From: Leucobacter luti
Lineage (GTDB): Bacteria; Actinomycetota; Actinomycetes; Actinomycetales; Microbacteriaceae
Reading direction: 5' to 3'
DNA length: 64,000 nt
NCBI RefSeq assembly: GCF_004217175.1
Contig: NZ_SHKI01000006.1
Coordinates: 396,043-460,042 of the forward strand
Shown here: in pieces, positions 25,649 through 35,179 of the stretch
Numbering within the stretch: position 1 is the stretch's first letter
Layout of the letters: the number at the start of each line of letters is the position of its first letter
Program-made: the position numbers and the translations under genes
The notes under the pieces: generated by a model
Databases searched by the model: none
What the model was told of the DNA's origin: nothing
Seen by the model: only the letters and a program-made list of their open reading frames with translations

Positions 25649-27664
25649 ATGACACGCACCGGCACCAGGGTGTACCGAAATCGCGACGCCGAGCAGTGGG
25701 GGGCGACGGCTCCGCACACGACCCTGGTGCTTGCGTGCTACCGCGTCGAGCGCTACCTCCCCGTGTTCCTGGCGTCGCTCGACGCACAAACCGCGGACCA
25801 CGACGGCTACGAGCTGATCTTCGTCATTGATGGCTGCCCAGAGGACTCAGAGCGCGTGGTGAGGGAGTGGGCGGCGCGGACCGACTTCCCGGTGTGCGTG
25901 GTGACCCAGGAGAACCAGGGGGTTGCTGCCGCCAGAAACGCGGGCCTCGAGCTGGCACGCGGCGCCTGGGTCTCGTCGCCAGACCCGGACGATCGGCTCG
26001 ACCCGGGGTACCTTCGCGAGATCGAGCGGGCCCGCGCCCGGTTCGCGGGCGAGACGATGTTCGTGGGCAGAATTCGACTCTTCAGCCCGGCGGGAGACGA
26101 AACCAGGCACCCGCTGTCGTACAAGTACGGAGACGGGAGCGTGCGACTCGTCGACCTGACCGAGTCGCCCGACGACATCCAGACGCTGGGCGGGACCGTC
26201 TTCTTCGCTACCGAGCACATTCGGGCGAACGCACTGCGCATGCGACCAGAACTCGTGACTGAGTCCGACGCGGACTTCATCATGCAGTTCTTGATCGCTA
26301 CCGCCCCGAGATACGTGCTCGTGCCCACCGCAGAGTATTTCTACCAGCGTCGGGTCGACGCCTCCTCAATCGTCAAGACGAACGAGTCGAACATCGAACG
26401 ATTCCGAGTGGTGTTCGGGGTCACCCACCGAGATCTGTTGGTCGCCGCGGGGCCGGAGTGCCCGCAGTGGCTCGCCAACACTCTGCTGTACTTCGTCACG
26501 TATCTGTTCCGACGCAACCTGCAGCTTGACTCACCGGTGTACCGCACCGATCCGGCTGTCCTGAGCGAGATACGCGCCGAGCTGATCTTCAATCTTCGCC
26601 TCATCGGACAGGATCGAATTCGATCGTTTCGCGTGTTCGACGTGCCAATCGAGATGCGCATGGCGTGGCTGGCACAGACGGGCGGCCTGTCGAGCTCGCC
26701 CGTCGAGTGGCTCGGTGCTGAGCCGAACGGGGCGATCCAGCGCGTCTGCTACTACGTCGATGTGGACCACCCGGCGCCGGCGGTCGACCCGGGGCAGCTT
26801 CCCGGAATCGTCGAGATCAAGACCCGTGGGGTTGAGTTCTTGGGCTGGCACTGGGTGGAGCAGCGGATCTTCCGCGTCAGCGGCGGGGCTGAAGAGGCAC
26901 TGCGCCTCGCCTCACCGGGCCCGGACTACCTCGAGCTCGGCGGGGTCGCGTACCGTGCGGCGACGATTCGGCAGAAGCTTGGGCAGGCGCGTCCGAGTTT
27001 TCCGCAGCCCACTGCCGCGCCGCGCCGCGGGCCTGCGCGGGAGTTTGCGGCTCGAGTGCGCCGGCGGGCGCAGCGACTCCGTTTTTCACTGCCCCTGCGA
27101 CTGGCCGGAATCACCGGGTATGCGCGACGCTACGCTGGTGCCGTGGTCCTCGCCGCCGGCGACAGCGAGGATGGAGCGAGTGACGCCTGGCGGGCCATGC
27201 GCGATGCGGTTCACTCGTCCGCTTCCGGAGTGAACGCCTGGCGGGTGCTTAGACCGGGGGAGCACCGCGGAGCACGCACGCCGCGGAAGTCCGTGGTGCG
27301 CAGCGGGAGCATTGCGCACTTCCTCCTGCTCAAACAGGCCGACGCCGTCCTGACCCCTCACCTCACCGCCGCAGCGGTCGCACCGTTTCCCGGGCGCATC
27401 CTGGCGAAGACCTGGCGTCTCGTGCATGTCCCAATTGCGCCCCCCGTCCCCCGGGGATACCGCAAGCTGAACTCGGCCGCGATTGACCTGGTCCTCGCTG
27501 CAAGCGTCGAAGAGCTGGAGCTGCTTGCCGGCGACGGGGGCGACTACCGTTTTACGCGGAGCGAGGTCGTGCTCTGTCCCGACTACCGCGAGCAGCCGTC
27601 GCAGGTGTGGGGAGCCGGATTGCGCGCAGCGCTCACTCAGGGGAACTCGGCGTCGCCCCGCTGA
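25649..27664 (+). CDS. GT2 glycosyltransferase with shortened TagF-like C-terminus
   Basis: 671 residues. The first 400 or so closely follow the 848-residue protein at 16210-18756: PHTTLVLACYRVERYLP, IDGCPEDSERVV, the metal site SSPDPDDRLDP, and LANTLLYFVTYLFRRN. The following segment matches its linker and the first lobe of the TagF-like domain (VAPFPGRILAKTWRLVHVPI). The protein then ends where the paralogue continues with its nucleotide-binding lobe. It is therefore a truncated or specialised paralogue, probably still an active GT2. GGAG lies about 10 bases before the ATG. Its last 32 bases overlap the end of the convergent 1247-residue gene, a possible result of the truncation. Confidence 0.82.
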   Translation: MTRTGTRVYRNRDAEQWGATAPHTTLVLACYRVERYLPVFLASLDAQTADHDGYELIFVIDGCPEDSERVVREWAARTDFPVCVVTQENQGVAAARNAGLELARGAWVSSPDPDDRLDPGYLREIERARARFAGETMFVGRIRLFSPAGDETRHPLSYKYGDGSVRLVDLTESPDDIQTLGGTVFFATEHIRANALRMRPELVTESDADFIMQFLIATAPRYVLVPTAEYFYQRRVDASSIVKTNESNIERFRVVFGVTHRDLLVAAGPECPQWLANTLLYFVTYLFRRNLQLDSPVYRTDPAVLSEIRAELIFNLRLIGQDRIRSFRVFDVPIEMRMAWLAQTGGLSSSPVEWLGAEPNGAIQRVCYYVDVDHPAPAVDPGQLPGIVEIKTRGVEFLGWHWVEQRIFRVSGGAEEALRLASPGPDYLELGGVAYRAATIRQKLGQARPSFPQPTAAPRRGPAREFAARVRRRAQRLRFSLPLRLAGITGYARRYAGAVVLAAGDSEDGASDAWRAMRDAVHSSASGVNAWRVLRPGEHRGARTPRKSVVRSGSIAHFLLLKQADAVLTPHLTAAAVAPFPGRILAKTWRLVHVPIAPPVPRGYRKLNSAAIDLVLAASVEELELLAGDGGDYRFTRSEVVLCPDYREQPSQVWGAGLRAALTQGNSASPR

Positions 27665-30600
27665 GCGCGGCAAACAACTGGCGCAGTGACCGCTGATTCA
27701 GCTCGTTCGGATCGAAATCGGCAGGCACGACGGCCGCAGCGGTTGACACGTACGCGAGCGCCTGCTGCAACCCGCGCTCGGACAGCGGGACAAGCTTGCC
27801 GAGCCGCCCGTCCCGCAGCGCTGACCGCGATCCGGGCGTATCAGTTGCGACGACCGGAGTGCCCACCGCGAGCGCCTCGAGAATCACGAGCGGCAGCCCC
27901 TCCCTGGCCGACGGAAGGATGAGTGCGTCCACGGCACGCAGGTGCGCCTGCGGGGCGGCAACCTGGCCGGCGAAGCGCACGATGTCTGACAGCCCCAGTT
28001 CGGCCGTGAGCGACTCGAGTTCGGTGCGCAGGGGCCCGTCACCGAGGAACGTCAGCGACACCGGAGGGTGCAGCTCGGAACGGCATGCCGCGAGCGCCGC
28101 GAGGAGGCCGGCGTGGTTTTTCTCGGCTGACATTCGAGCGACCACGCAGGCGTGTTTCCCCGGCCGTGCGTACCAGCGCTCGTCGGCCGGGGTGAGTGGC
28201 CGCTCGCTCAGCTCCGTGATCGACGCAATATCGAGGGTGTTCTCGATGGTGCAGTGTTTCTCCGCGCGCACCCCGAAGTGCGCCGCGAGCGTCGCCGCGT
28301 TGGTATCGCGAACGCCGTCGCTGACCGAAGCGATGAAATCCAGATCGTTCAGAACCGTCATCCCGCTCGCCAGCTGCGGATACTTCGCCTGGATCTCCGG
28401 CCACATTTCGTTGTGGAACACTATTCCGCGTGCGTTGCGCGTGCGTACGCCGTGGGCGACGAGCGCGATGCTGCTCGAGAGGTAGCCGCTGAAGTCGAGT
28501 GCTGAGTCGAACTGCACGCGCCCGAAGCGGCGGTACCCCTCGGCGCGGCGCTCGTCCGCGATCGTGCGCGCGAAGAGGTCGACCGGTTCGTAGTGCCGCG
28601 ACGAGTACAGGCTCAGGACTTCACGTTCAAAGCGCGTCCCGGCCGGCTCACCCACGCCGAAGAGTAGCCGTGATCGCTCGAACAACTCGCTGCGGAGCGT
28701 GGCCTCGGCGCCCGTGACGCTTGTGGGCCAGGGGCGCAAGTACGGCGAGTACTCAGACGCGGCGAGGTGCGACAGGAGGCTCCGCAGCGCACGCGTGATG
28801 CCGATCTCCGCGGGGAAACCGTCGGTCGAGATCAGGAGTGGCTTGCGGGAGATCGATGTGCCCGGGAGGCTGAGGGCCGGCTCATCTCCGAAGAGCAGTC
28901 GCACGGCTCTGGGCGCGGCAGGTTCGTGTGCCGCCCCGCTGAATCGTGCCGTGACCGTGGCGTATTCAGCGACGTATGCAGCAGGGGCGGCGAGTGCGCG
29001 GGTGAGCAGCTCACGCGCCTCGGCGATCGTCGCGGCGCTCTGCCCAGGCACCTCTGAAGCGTCGAAATAGAGCCCGCGGTCCGCGCGGTACGCATCGATC
29101 GTCGAGGTGAGCTTGACGACGGGAACCCCGACCGCCGCCGCGTCGAAGAGCACGCTCGAAAAATCCGTGACGAGCGCGTCGACGGCGCCGAGAAGCTCAT
29201 TCGTATCGATCTCCGCGGGAACCGGAGACACTTGCGAAGCGGCGCCAGCGGGGCTGAACGCGCCGCGAACGTAGTGGTGTGCGCGCAGTGCGACGCGTGC
29301 GTGTGGCACTGCGAGTTCGGCGGCAGTGCTGAGCGTCTGCGCCACGGCAGCGTCGCGCGCAGCGAACGTGCCTTGCCAGGTCGGGAGGTAGGCGATGAGC
29401 GGTGTCTCTGCGTCGCCCCCCAGCAGCGCGCGAACCTCGGCGCGCCGAGCAGCGCTGAGGCCACGTGTGAGATCGAGCCGCGGCGCGGCTGCGTCCACAA
29501 AGACTTCGGGGACGAGCTCGTCGACATCCATCGCGCGCGAGAGCACGTCGCGTGTGTGTGGGTCGGACGTCAGCACGACGTCAGCGTGCAGAAAGTTGCG
29601 AGAGATGTTTCCGTGGCTGGCGGGCTCACCCAGGTTGTCGCGTCCGAGTGTTTTCCAGGGCACACCGTGCCAGGTATTGAGGTACCGCTGCCCGTCGCGC
29701 TTCGAGAACTCGGTGGGAAGCGTTGAGTTACTGACGATGTACCCCGCGATCGCGAGATACCTCGAGAATGCGGGAGATCCCTTGCGAACGAACACCACAT
29801 CGTCGCGCTGCAACAGCTGCGGGTGAGGCGTTGCGTCCCCGGCGATGCTCCAGACGTGGAGCAGGCCCGCGCGGTCCGGATCGTTCAGCATCTCCACGCA
29901 CATTGCGAGCGGGTTGCATGAGACGGTCGCGCCGAGAGACGCCTCGTAGAGCACGATGCCGCGGTCAACTGGCTCGGACGCGCAGATCTCGGCGTACCGC
30001 ATCTCGCGGGTGAACGCCGGTGGCTCCTCCGGGCGGCTCAGTACCGGCACGAACGGCTCCCGCCGATCCTGCATTGCGACGATGAGTCGCCACGCTGCAT
30101 CCCATTCTCCGGCGCGAGCGAGCCCGCGCGCGAGCTGCTCCGCTGCCGCGGCCCGAAGCCTCGTGCTGCTCGCGCGCTGCATTGCCTGGCGCAGGGCCGC
30201 AGTGCGCTGTTCAGGATCGGTCTGGCCCGCGAGCTCGGCGAAGACTCGGGGGAGTGCTGGATCGGGGTCCACACTCTGATTGAGCTCGGGGAGTTCCTCC
30301 GCGTCTGGGAGCCCGGCGAGTACCCACTCGACCGCGGCTTGCGGTTCGCCCAGCTGAGCAAGAATCGTGCCCGCCCTGAACCGCTCGAAGCCCCCGGCGC
30401 GAGGGTCTGCCCGATACGCCGTGAGTGCTTCGTCCGGCCGACCCAGGAGCTCGAGCAGCGAGCCGAGCGTACGCGCGACCCAGCCGGCGCGGTGCTCTGA
30501 CCTGGAGGCGGTCTGAAGACGCGTTGCCGCTTCGTCGAGCCGGCCCAACCGGAGAGAGGCGCGGGCGCCGAGCTCCTGCAGCGGCGCTGGGTCGTTCTGC

Positions 30601-31376
30601 GCGAGGCCCCGGAGCACCCAGTGCGCGTCGTCTGCGCTCGACAACTCGTCGAGAAACGCTCTCGCCGCGACGCCGCGGTCGATCCCGTCCGCAGCGCCGG
30701 GAATACCGGGAGCAGCGCGCCGGAGCGCGCTGAGCGCGTCCTCATCGTTGCCGAGTTGGCGGGCGCACGACACGGCGGCGAGGATTCGGTGGTCTCGTTC
30801 GGGCAGCTCGACGAACCTGGATAGATAGGGCTGCGCCGCGCGCGCATCGCCGCGTCGCAGCAGCGCCTGCCCGAGCCAGATCTCCCAGTCGAGCCGCTCT
30901 GTGGGTGAGAGGGGGTAGCTGAGGAGCCTCTCGACCGCGGCAATCTCCCGGTGTACGTTTCCGCGGTGGCGATGGTTCCACGCCTCTTCCTCGGAGATCC
31001 GCGGCAGCTCGGGCTCGAGCCGTTTTGCGCGCGCAATGAGGGGATCCCCAAGGGTGACAGCGCCCGTGGAGTAGTGAAACTTTGCGATCTCAACGAGCGT
31101 GGCGGCTGCCGCGTCCGGCCCGCTCAACCTGTCCGCTGCCGCGGCAGCGGCTGGTCCGCCGCCGTCGCGTCGCAGCCAGTCAAGGTACGGGAACACCGCG
31201 GCGTGGTGCCGCCGCCCGAGGTGAGACTCGTACACGCGGCGCGCGCCCCGCGAGAGCCCTGGCGCGACACGCAGAACGCGGGCCGACTGGCTCGCGCGGT
31301 ATGCCGCGAACTCTGCACGACGGAGCATCGTGCGGACGCGCAGCAGCGCAGTGGCCCGCTGCCCTTCCCGGGCCAC
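27633..31376 (-). CDS. Giant TPR / TagF-like / GT4 transferase, copy 1 (1247 residues)
   Basis: Residues about 80-450 are helical and TPR-like, with repeated A/L-rich pairs such as ELGARASLRLGRLDEAATRL. A CDP-glycerol glycerophosphotransferase-like domain follows (about 455-800) with YLNTWHGVPWKTLG, VALRAHHYV and ALVTDFSSVLFDAAAVGVP. The C-terminal 370 residues are a GT4 glycosyltransferase with CVVARMSAEKNHAGLL, FLGDGPLR and PSAREGLPLVILEAL. It likely transfers a polyol-phosphate and a hexose to the growing wall polymer. The GTG at 31376 directly follows the stop of the upstream paralogue. The two proteins align along their whole length, showing a tandem duplication. Its 3' end overlaps the convergent gene by 32 bases. 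Confidence 0.87.
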   Translation of the reverse strand: MAREGQRATALLRVRTMLRRAEFAAYRASQSARVLRVAPGLSRGARRVYESHLGRRHHAAVFPYLDWLRRDGGGPAAAAAADRLSGPDAAAATLVEIAKFHYSTGAVTLGDPLIARAKRLEPELPRISEEEAWNHRHRGNVHREIAAVERLLSYPLSPTERLDWEIWLGQALLRRGDARAAQPYLSRFVELPERDHRILAAVSCARQLGNDEDALSALRRAAPGIPGAADGIDRGVAARAFLDELSSADDAHWVLRGLAQNDPAPLQELGARASLRLGRLDEAATRLQTASRSEHRAGWVARTLGSLLELLGRPDEALTAYRADPRAGGFERFRAGTILAQLGEPQAAVEWVLAGLPDAEELPELNQSVDPDPALPRVFAELAGQTDPEQRTAALRQAMQRASSTRLRAAAAEQLARGLARAGEWDAAWRLIVAMQDRREPFVPVLSRPEEPPAFTREMRYAEICASEPVDRGIVLYEASLGATVSCNPLAMCVEMLNDPDRAGLLHVWSIAGDATPHPQLLQRDDVVFVRKGSPAFSRYLAIAGYIVSNSTLPTEFSKRDGQRYLNTWHGVPWKTLGRDNLGEPASHGNISRNFLHADVVLTSDPHTRDVLSRAMDVDELVPEVFVDAAAPRLDLTRGLSAARRAEVRALLGGDAETPLIAYLPTWQGTFAARDAAVAQTLSTAAELAVPHARVALRAHHYVRGAFSPAGAASQVSPVPAEIDTNELLGAVDALVTDFSSVLFDAAAVGVPVVKLTSTIDAYRADRGLYFDASEVPGQSAATIAEARELLTRALAAPAAYVAEYATVTARFSGAAHEPAAPRAVRLLFGDEPALSLPGTSISRKPLLISTDGFPAEIGITRALRSLLSHLAASEYSPYLRPWPTSVTGAEATLRSELFERSRLLFGVGEPAGTRFEREVLSLYSSRHYEPVDLFARTIADERRAEGYRRFGRVQFDSALDFSGYLSSSIALVAHGVRTRNARGIVFHNEMWPEIQAKYPQLASGMTVLNDLDFIASVSDGVRDTNAATLAAHFGVRAEKHCTIENTLDIASITELSERPLTPADERWYARPGKHACVVARMSAEKNHAGLLAALAACRSELHPPVSLTFLGDGPLRTELESLTAELGLSDIVRFAGQVAAPQAHLRAVDALILPSAREGLPLVILEALAVGTPVVATDTPGSRSALRDGRLGKLVPLSERGLQQALAYVSTAAAVVPADFDPNELNQRSLRQLFAALSGATPSSPE

Positions 31377-34300
31377 CTACTGCCCCGCTTCGGTCGGGGT
31401 CGGTGTCGCAGATCCGGCGCCGATCGCCCGGAGGAACGCACGCAGCGCGTCGGCAGCGTACTCCTCAGCTGAGAAATCCGATGCGGTCACGAGGTCGCCG
31501 GCAGCGATCGCGTCGAGCCCGGTCATGATGCCCCGCTGTGTGCAGGGCACAAGCAGGCCAAACTGCCCGTCGTTGAGCACCGAACGCGGTCCCGGGATGT
31601 CCGTCGCTACGACCGGAACGCCAAGCGTAAGCGCCTCGAGGAGCACCAGCCCCTGACCCTCGTAGCGCGACGGAAGCATCATCGCGTCACAGGCGCGGAT
31701 GTGCGGGTATGGGTTTTCAACCAGGCCGCGCATGCGCACCCGGTCTTGCAGACCCAGTTCGCCGATACGCACGCGCAGCTCGTGAGCGAGCGGGCCGTCG
31801 CCGAGGAGCGTGAGGAAGAGCTGGTCTTTTGACTCCGATCGCGCCAGCGCATCGAGCAGCTCGAAGTGGTTCTTCTCGGGTGAGAGCCTGCTCGCAACAC
31901 AGAAGTGCACGCCCGGCCGGCCATACCAGGACCGGTCCTCCGAGCCGAGCGGTGCGGCGCCGAGCGTGCGGATCGTGTCCGGCAAAATAATGTTCTCGAG
32001 CGTGATGTGCAGCGCCTCAGGAACGGCGAGCTCACGTGCCAGCGCCGCGGCGTTGGCTTCTCTGACGCTCTCGCTCACCGACGCAATGAAGTCGAACTTG
32101 GCGAGCTGGGCCAGCGACGATCGCAGCCGCGGGTACCGCGTCTCGACCTCCTGCATCATTTCGTTGTGAAGCATCACCCCGCGCTGGCCTCCGGGCCGCA
32201 CCTCGATACCCGCGGCCGTGAACGCGACGCTCATCGGGTCGTAGGCGCTGAACTCAAGGGCCGAGTCGAACTCTCGATCTGCGAACACACGACGCGACTC
32301 GCGACGACGGCCGCTCGCGAGGAACCGGTCGGTGAACTCGGTGCGTTCGTAGTCGAGCGTCTTGAAGTACTGGGCCGTCTCCTGCTCCATGCGCGTGCCG
32401 GGCTGTGCCCCCACGTGCGGCAGGATCTTGGCGAACTCGCGAATGTCGGCGATGGTCTCATCGGCCGCGGTCTCGAGACTGTTGACCGTCACCGAGAGAT
32501 AGGGCGTCACATCGGTGTCTGCGAGCGCGGTGACGAGGCTGCGGAGCGCACGGGTGATGCCGTTGGTCGGGAGACCGGAGGCGCCGAGGTACAGGCGGTG
32601 CGCCCGGGGGTGCGCAGCCGGGGCTGTGCCGCCCCCGACGCCCGGTGCCGGCGGGTCGAGCAAGAGCGAGAGCGCCCGCGCAGCCGAATCCCCAGATTCG
32701 GGCCAGGAGAAGCGTTCGGTCGCCGGTGCGTACCGAGCTCGATAGGATTCCGGCTCACGCAGAGCATCGGACAGGAGCGCACGCGCCTCTTCCAGAGTGT
32801 CGGCCGGACACCCGGGGACCTCCTCCGGAGTGAAGTAGAGTCCGCGCTCGTCCTCGTAGCTCGCGATATCAGTGACGAGCGTAACCACCGGGACCCCAAC
32901 GGCCGCAGCGTCGAACAGCACGCTCGAGAAATCAGTGACGAGTGCGTCAGCCGCACCGAGAAGCTGATTCGTGTCGAACTCCTCGGAGACGAGCCGTACC
33001 CCGGCCTGCGGGGGAACCGCCACGAACGCCTGTCGAACGTAGTGGTGCGCCCGGAGGGCCACGACCACCCCTTCGGAGACGAGGCCCTGGGCGACGCGTC
33101 TCGTCTCTTCGACCTCCGCGTCGCGCTTTCCCATCAGGCCACGCCAGGTCGGCATGAAGAGCACCAGCTTGGTGTCACCGGTGACCCCGAGCGACTCACG
33201 AATGGCGTGTCTCGTTGCGGGAGCCAGGTTCACCGCGAGATCGTTGCGCGGGTGCCCGGTCCTAACGAAACGCTCTGGATCGCTGAGCTGTCCGATGTCC
33301 ATCCCCTCGGAGAGCACATCGAGCGTGTGGTGATCCGGCGCGATCACCAGATCAGCCTGCAGCAGGCTGCGCGCGACATTGCCGTACGAGAACGGCTCGT
33401 TTCGCTGGTTGCGACCGAGCTTCTTCCACGGGACGCCGTGCCAGGTGTTCAGCGCGCGCTGGCCGGGCCGCTTCGTGAACACGTAGTCCCATGTCGAGTT
33501 ATTGATCAGGTACTCAGATGTCGCGAGCGCGCGCAGGTGGCCGGGGGACCCCTTGCGCACAAAGCGCACGTCTGGGCGATCCGCGAGCTCCGCGGGAATC
33601 CTGGCGTTCTCAGTGATACTCCACACGTGAGAGAAGCCCGTGCGGTTCGGGTCGCGCAGAAGCTCAAGGCACATCGCGAGCGGGTTGCAGGATACGGCGT
33701 CGCCGAGCGACGACTCGTAGAGCACGACGCCGCGGGCGATCGGCTCGGTCTCGGTCCATTCCGCGTAGGTCATGTGAGAGGTGAGCCTGATCGGGCTCGA
33801 AACCTCAGGGGTGAGCGGCACCGCGGGGAGGCGCTGGGCAAAGGAGAATCGAAGCGCGTCCCACGCCGCCTCCCAGTTGCCGAGCTCGGCAAGGTCCTGA
33901 GCAAGCAGCCGGGCGACGGTGGTGATCGAGCGCTCGCTGCTGAGGCGGCCCAGAAGATCCGAGAGTAGTGTTGCGCGGCGGGCCGAGTCGCGCTCGCGTC
34001 GCGCGCGTGCGAACACACTCCTGGCCCGCGGGTCGACGGACAGCTCGTCTACCGCGTCAGCCCAGGATGCCCCGAGCCGATACTGGGTGATGAACGACTG
34101 CACCGCGAGCTGGGGTGAGCCTTGCGCAGCATACAGCGACGAGCGCAGTGCGCCCAGGAGTGGCGTGCCGTCTTCCTCTTCGAGTAGCTCGTACGCGGCG
34201 AGCGCGGAGCGCTCGTCCCCCCGCGCGTGGAGCAGTTGCGCGTGGACACCGCGGGTCCAGGCAGACCGATCGTCACGCACCACTGCCGCGGCGAGCGCGG

Positions 34301-35150
34301 TGGCCGCCGAATCTGCGTCCCCGACCGCGAGGGCCGCTCGGGCGGTGAGCTCGAGTCCCGGTGTGGTGTCCGCGAGCCCGCGCTCAGTGATAATGCGCAG
34401 GGTCTCTCTGGCTCGTGAAAACCCTGTCAGCTGCTGCGTGGCGCACGTGAGCGCGTCGTAGTCGTCGCCCTTCGGTGCGAACTGGCGGTAGGCGCGCACG
34501 GCCGCCTCAGGCTTGCCGAGAAGCGTGGCGCAGTACCCGGCGGAGAGCAGGCTCGGCGTGCCCTGCGGCAACGTGTCAAAATTCGCCAGGTGCGGCCACG
34601 CCGAGTGCGGGTCGCGAAGCCGCAGGTATGCCTCACCGAGCCACATTTCCCACTCGAGCCGAGCCTGTGCTGTGGCCGCGAGGTCGATGCACCGACGTAG
34701 CGCGGCAATCTCACGGTGCACGTTTCCGCGGGCCCGCTGGTTCCAGGCTTCCTCGTCGTAAATACGTGGTAAATCCGGGCTGAGGTCCTTGGCACGCTCG
34801 ATCAGAGCATCGCCGAGCGCGAGGCGATTGTGTTCGAAGTGAAACTTTGCGAGTTCAACGAGCTCGGCCGCCGAGGCATCGGCGCGCAGCTCCAGTTCGC
34901 GTGCGAGCGAGACTGCCTGCTCGTAGCCGGATTGCCGGGTGACGTAGTTCAGGTATGCGGGGATCGCTTGCGGCTGTGTGAACGCCGCCGCTCGGACGCG
35001 TTGCTCGAGGCTCGCCACGACGGCGCGAGGCGCTGACCGTTTCTGCGACGAGCGGAGCAGAAAGAACCATATCCGCCAAGACTGGTCGCCCCGGCCGAGA
35101 ATTGAGATCATCCTTCGAAGCTGCGCGCCCCGGCGCCGAATCGTCACCAT
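31377..35150 (-). CDS. Giant TPR / TagF-like / GT4 transferase, copy 2 (1257 residues)
   Basis: Same order as its downstream neighbour: a TPR-like helical region (about 80-450) with DEEAWNQRARGNVHREIAAL, a TagF-like domain with ALNTWHGVPWKKLG, YGNVARSLLQADLVIAPD, VLFMPTWRG and ALVTDFSSVLFDAAAVGVP, and a C-terminal GT4 with FCVASRLSPEKNHFELL and PSRYEGQGLVLLEAL. The DEEAWN segment is also present as SEEEAWNHRHRGNVHREIAA in copy 1, so the TPR part was duplicated too. ATG 35150 has no Shine-Dalgarno; a TAAACT box 7 bases upstream suggests a leaderless start, and a TTG codon just before it is less likely. The stop abuts the GTG of copy 1, so both are probably co-translated. Confidence 0.87.
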   Translation of the reverse strand: MVTIRRRGAQLRRMISILGRGDQSWRIWFFLLRSSQKRSAPRAVVASLEQRVRAAAFTQPQAIPAYLNYVTRQSGYEQAVSLARELELRADASAAELVELAKFHFEHNRLALGDALIERAKDLSPDLPRIYDEEAWNQRARGNVHREIAALRRCIDLAATAQARLEWEMWLGEAYLRLRDPHSAWPHLANFDTLPQGTPSLLSAGYCATLLGKPEAAVRAYRQFAPKGDDYDALTCATQQLTGFSRARETLRIITERGLADTTPGLELTARAALAVGDADSAATALAAAVVRDDRSAWTRGVHAQLLHARGDERSALAAYELLEEEDGTPLLGALRSSLYAAQGSPQLAVQSFITQYRLGASWADAVDELSVDPRARSVFARARRERDSARRATLLSDLLGRLSSERSITTVARLLAQDLAELGNWEAAWDALRFSFAQRLPAVPLTPEVSSPIRLTSHMTYAEWTETEPIARGVVLYESSLGDAVSCNPLAMCLELLRDPNRTGFSHVWSITENARIPAELADRPDVRFVRKGSPGHLRALATSEYLINNSTWDYVFTKRPGQRALNTWHGVPWKKLGRNQRNEPFSYGNVARSLLQADLVIAPDHHTLDVLSEGMDIGQLSDPERFVRTGHPRNDLAVNLAPATRHAIRESLGVTGDTKLVLFMPTWRGLMGKRDAEVEETRRVAQGLVSEGVVVALRAHHYVRQAFVAVPPQAGVRLVSEEFDTNQLLGAADALVTDFSSVLFDAAAVGVPVVTLVTDIASYEDERGLYFTPEEVPGCPADTLEEARALLSDALREPESYRARYAPATERFSWPESGDSAARALSLLLDPPAPGVGGGTAPAAHPRAHRLYLGASGLPTNGITRALRSLVTALADTDVTPYLSVTVNSLETAADETIADIREFAKILPHVGAQPGTRMEQETAQYFKTLDYERTEFTDRFLASGRRRESRRVFADREFDSALEFSAYDPMSVAFTAAGIEVRPGGQRGVMLHNEMMQEVETRYPRLRSSLAQLAKFDFIASVSESVREANAAALARELAVPEALHITLENIILPDTIRTLGAAPLGSEDRSWYGRPGVHFCVASRLSPEKNHFELLDALARSESKDQLFLTLLGDGPLAHELRVRIGELGLQDRVRMRGLVENPYPHIRACDAMMLPSRYEGQGLVLLEALTLGVPVVATDIPGPRSVLNDGQFGLLVPCTQRGIMTGLDAIAAGDLVTASDFSAEEYAADALRAFLRAIGAGSATPTPTEAGQ

Positions 35151-35157
35151 CAAACCA

Positions 35158-35163
35158 AGTTTA
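35158..35163 (-). promoter_or_regulatory. Candidate -10 box (TAAACT) for a leaderless transcript
   Basis: TAAACT on the minus strand, 7 bases before the ATG of the 1257-residue transferase, in the 29-base gap after the LGFP gene. It would give the two giant genes their own promoter. Confidence 0.5.
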
Positions 35164-35179
35164 GACGGAGCTGCGGGGC

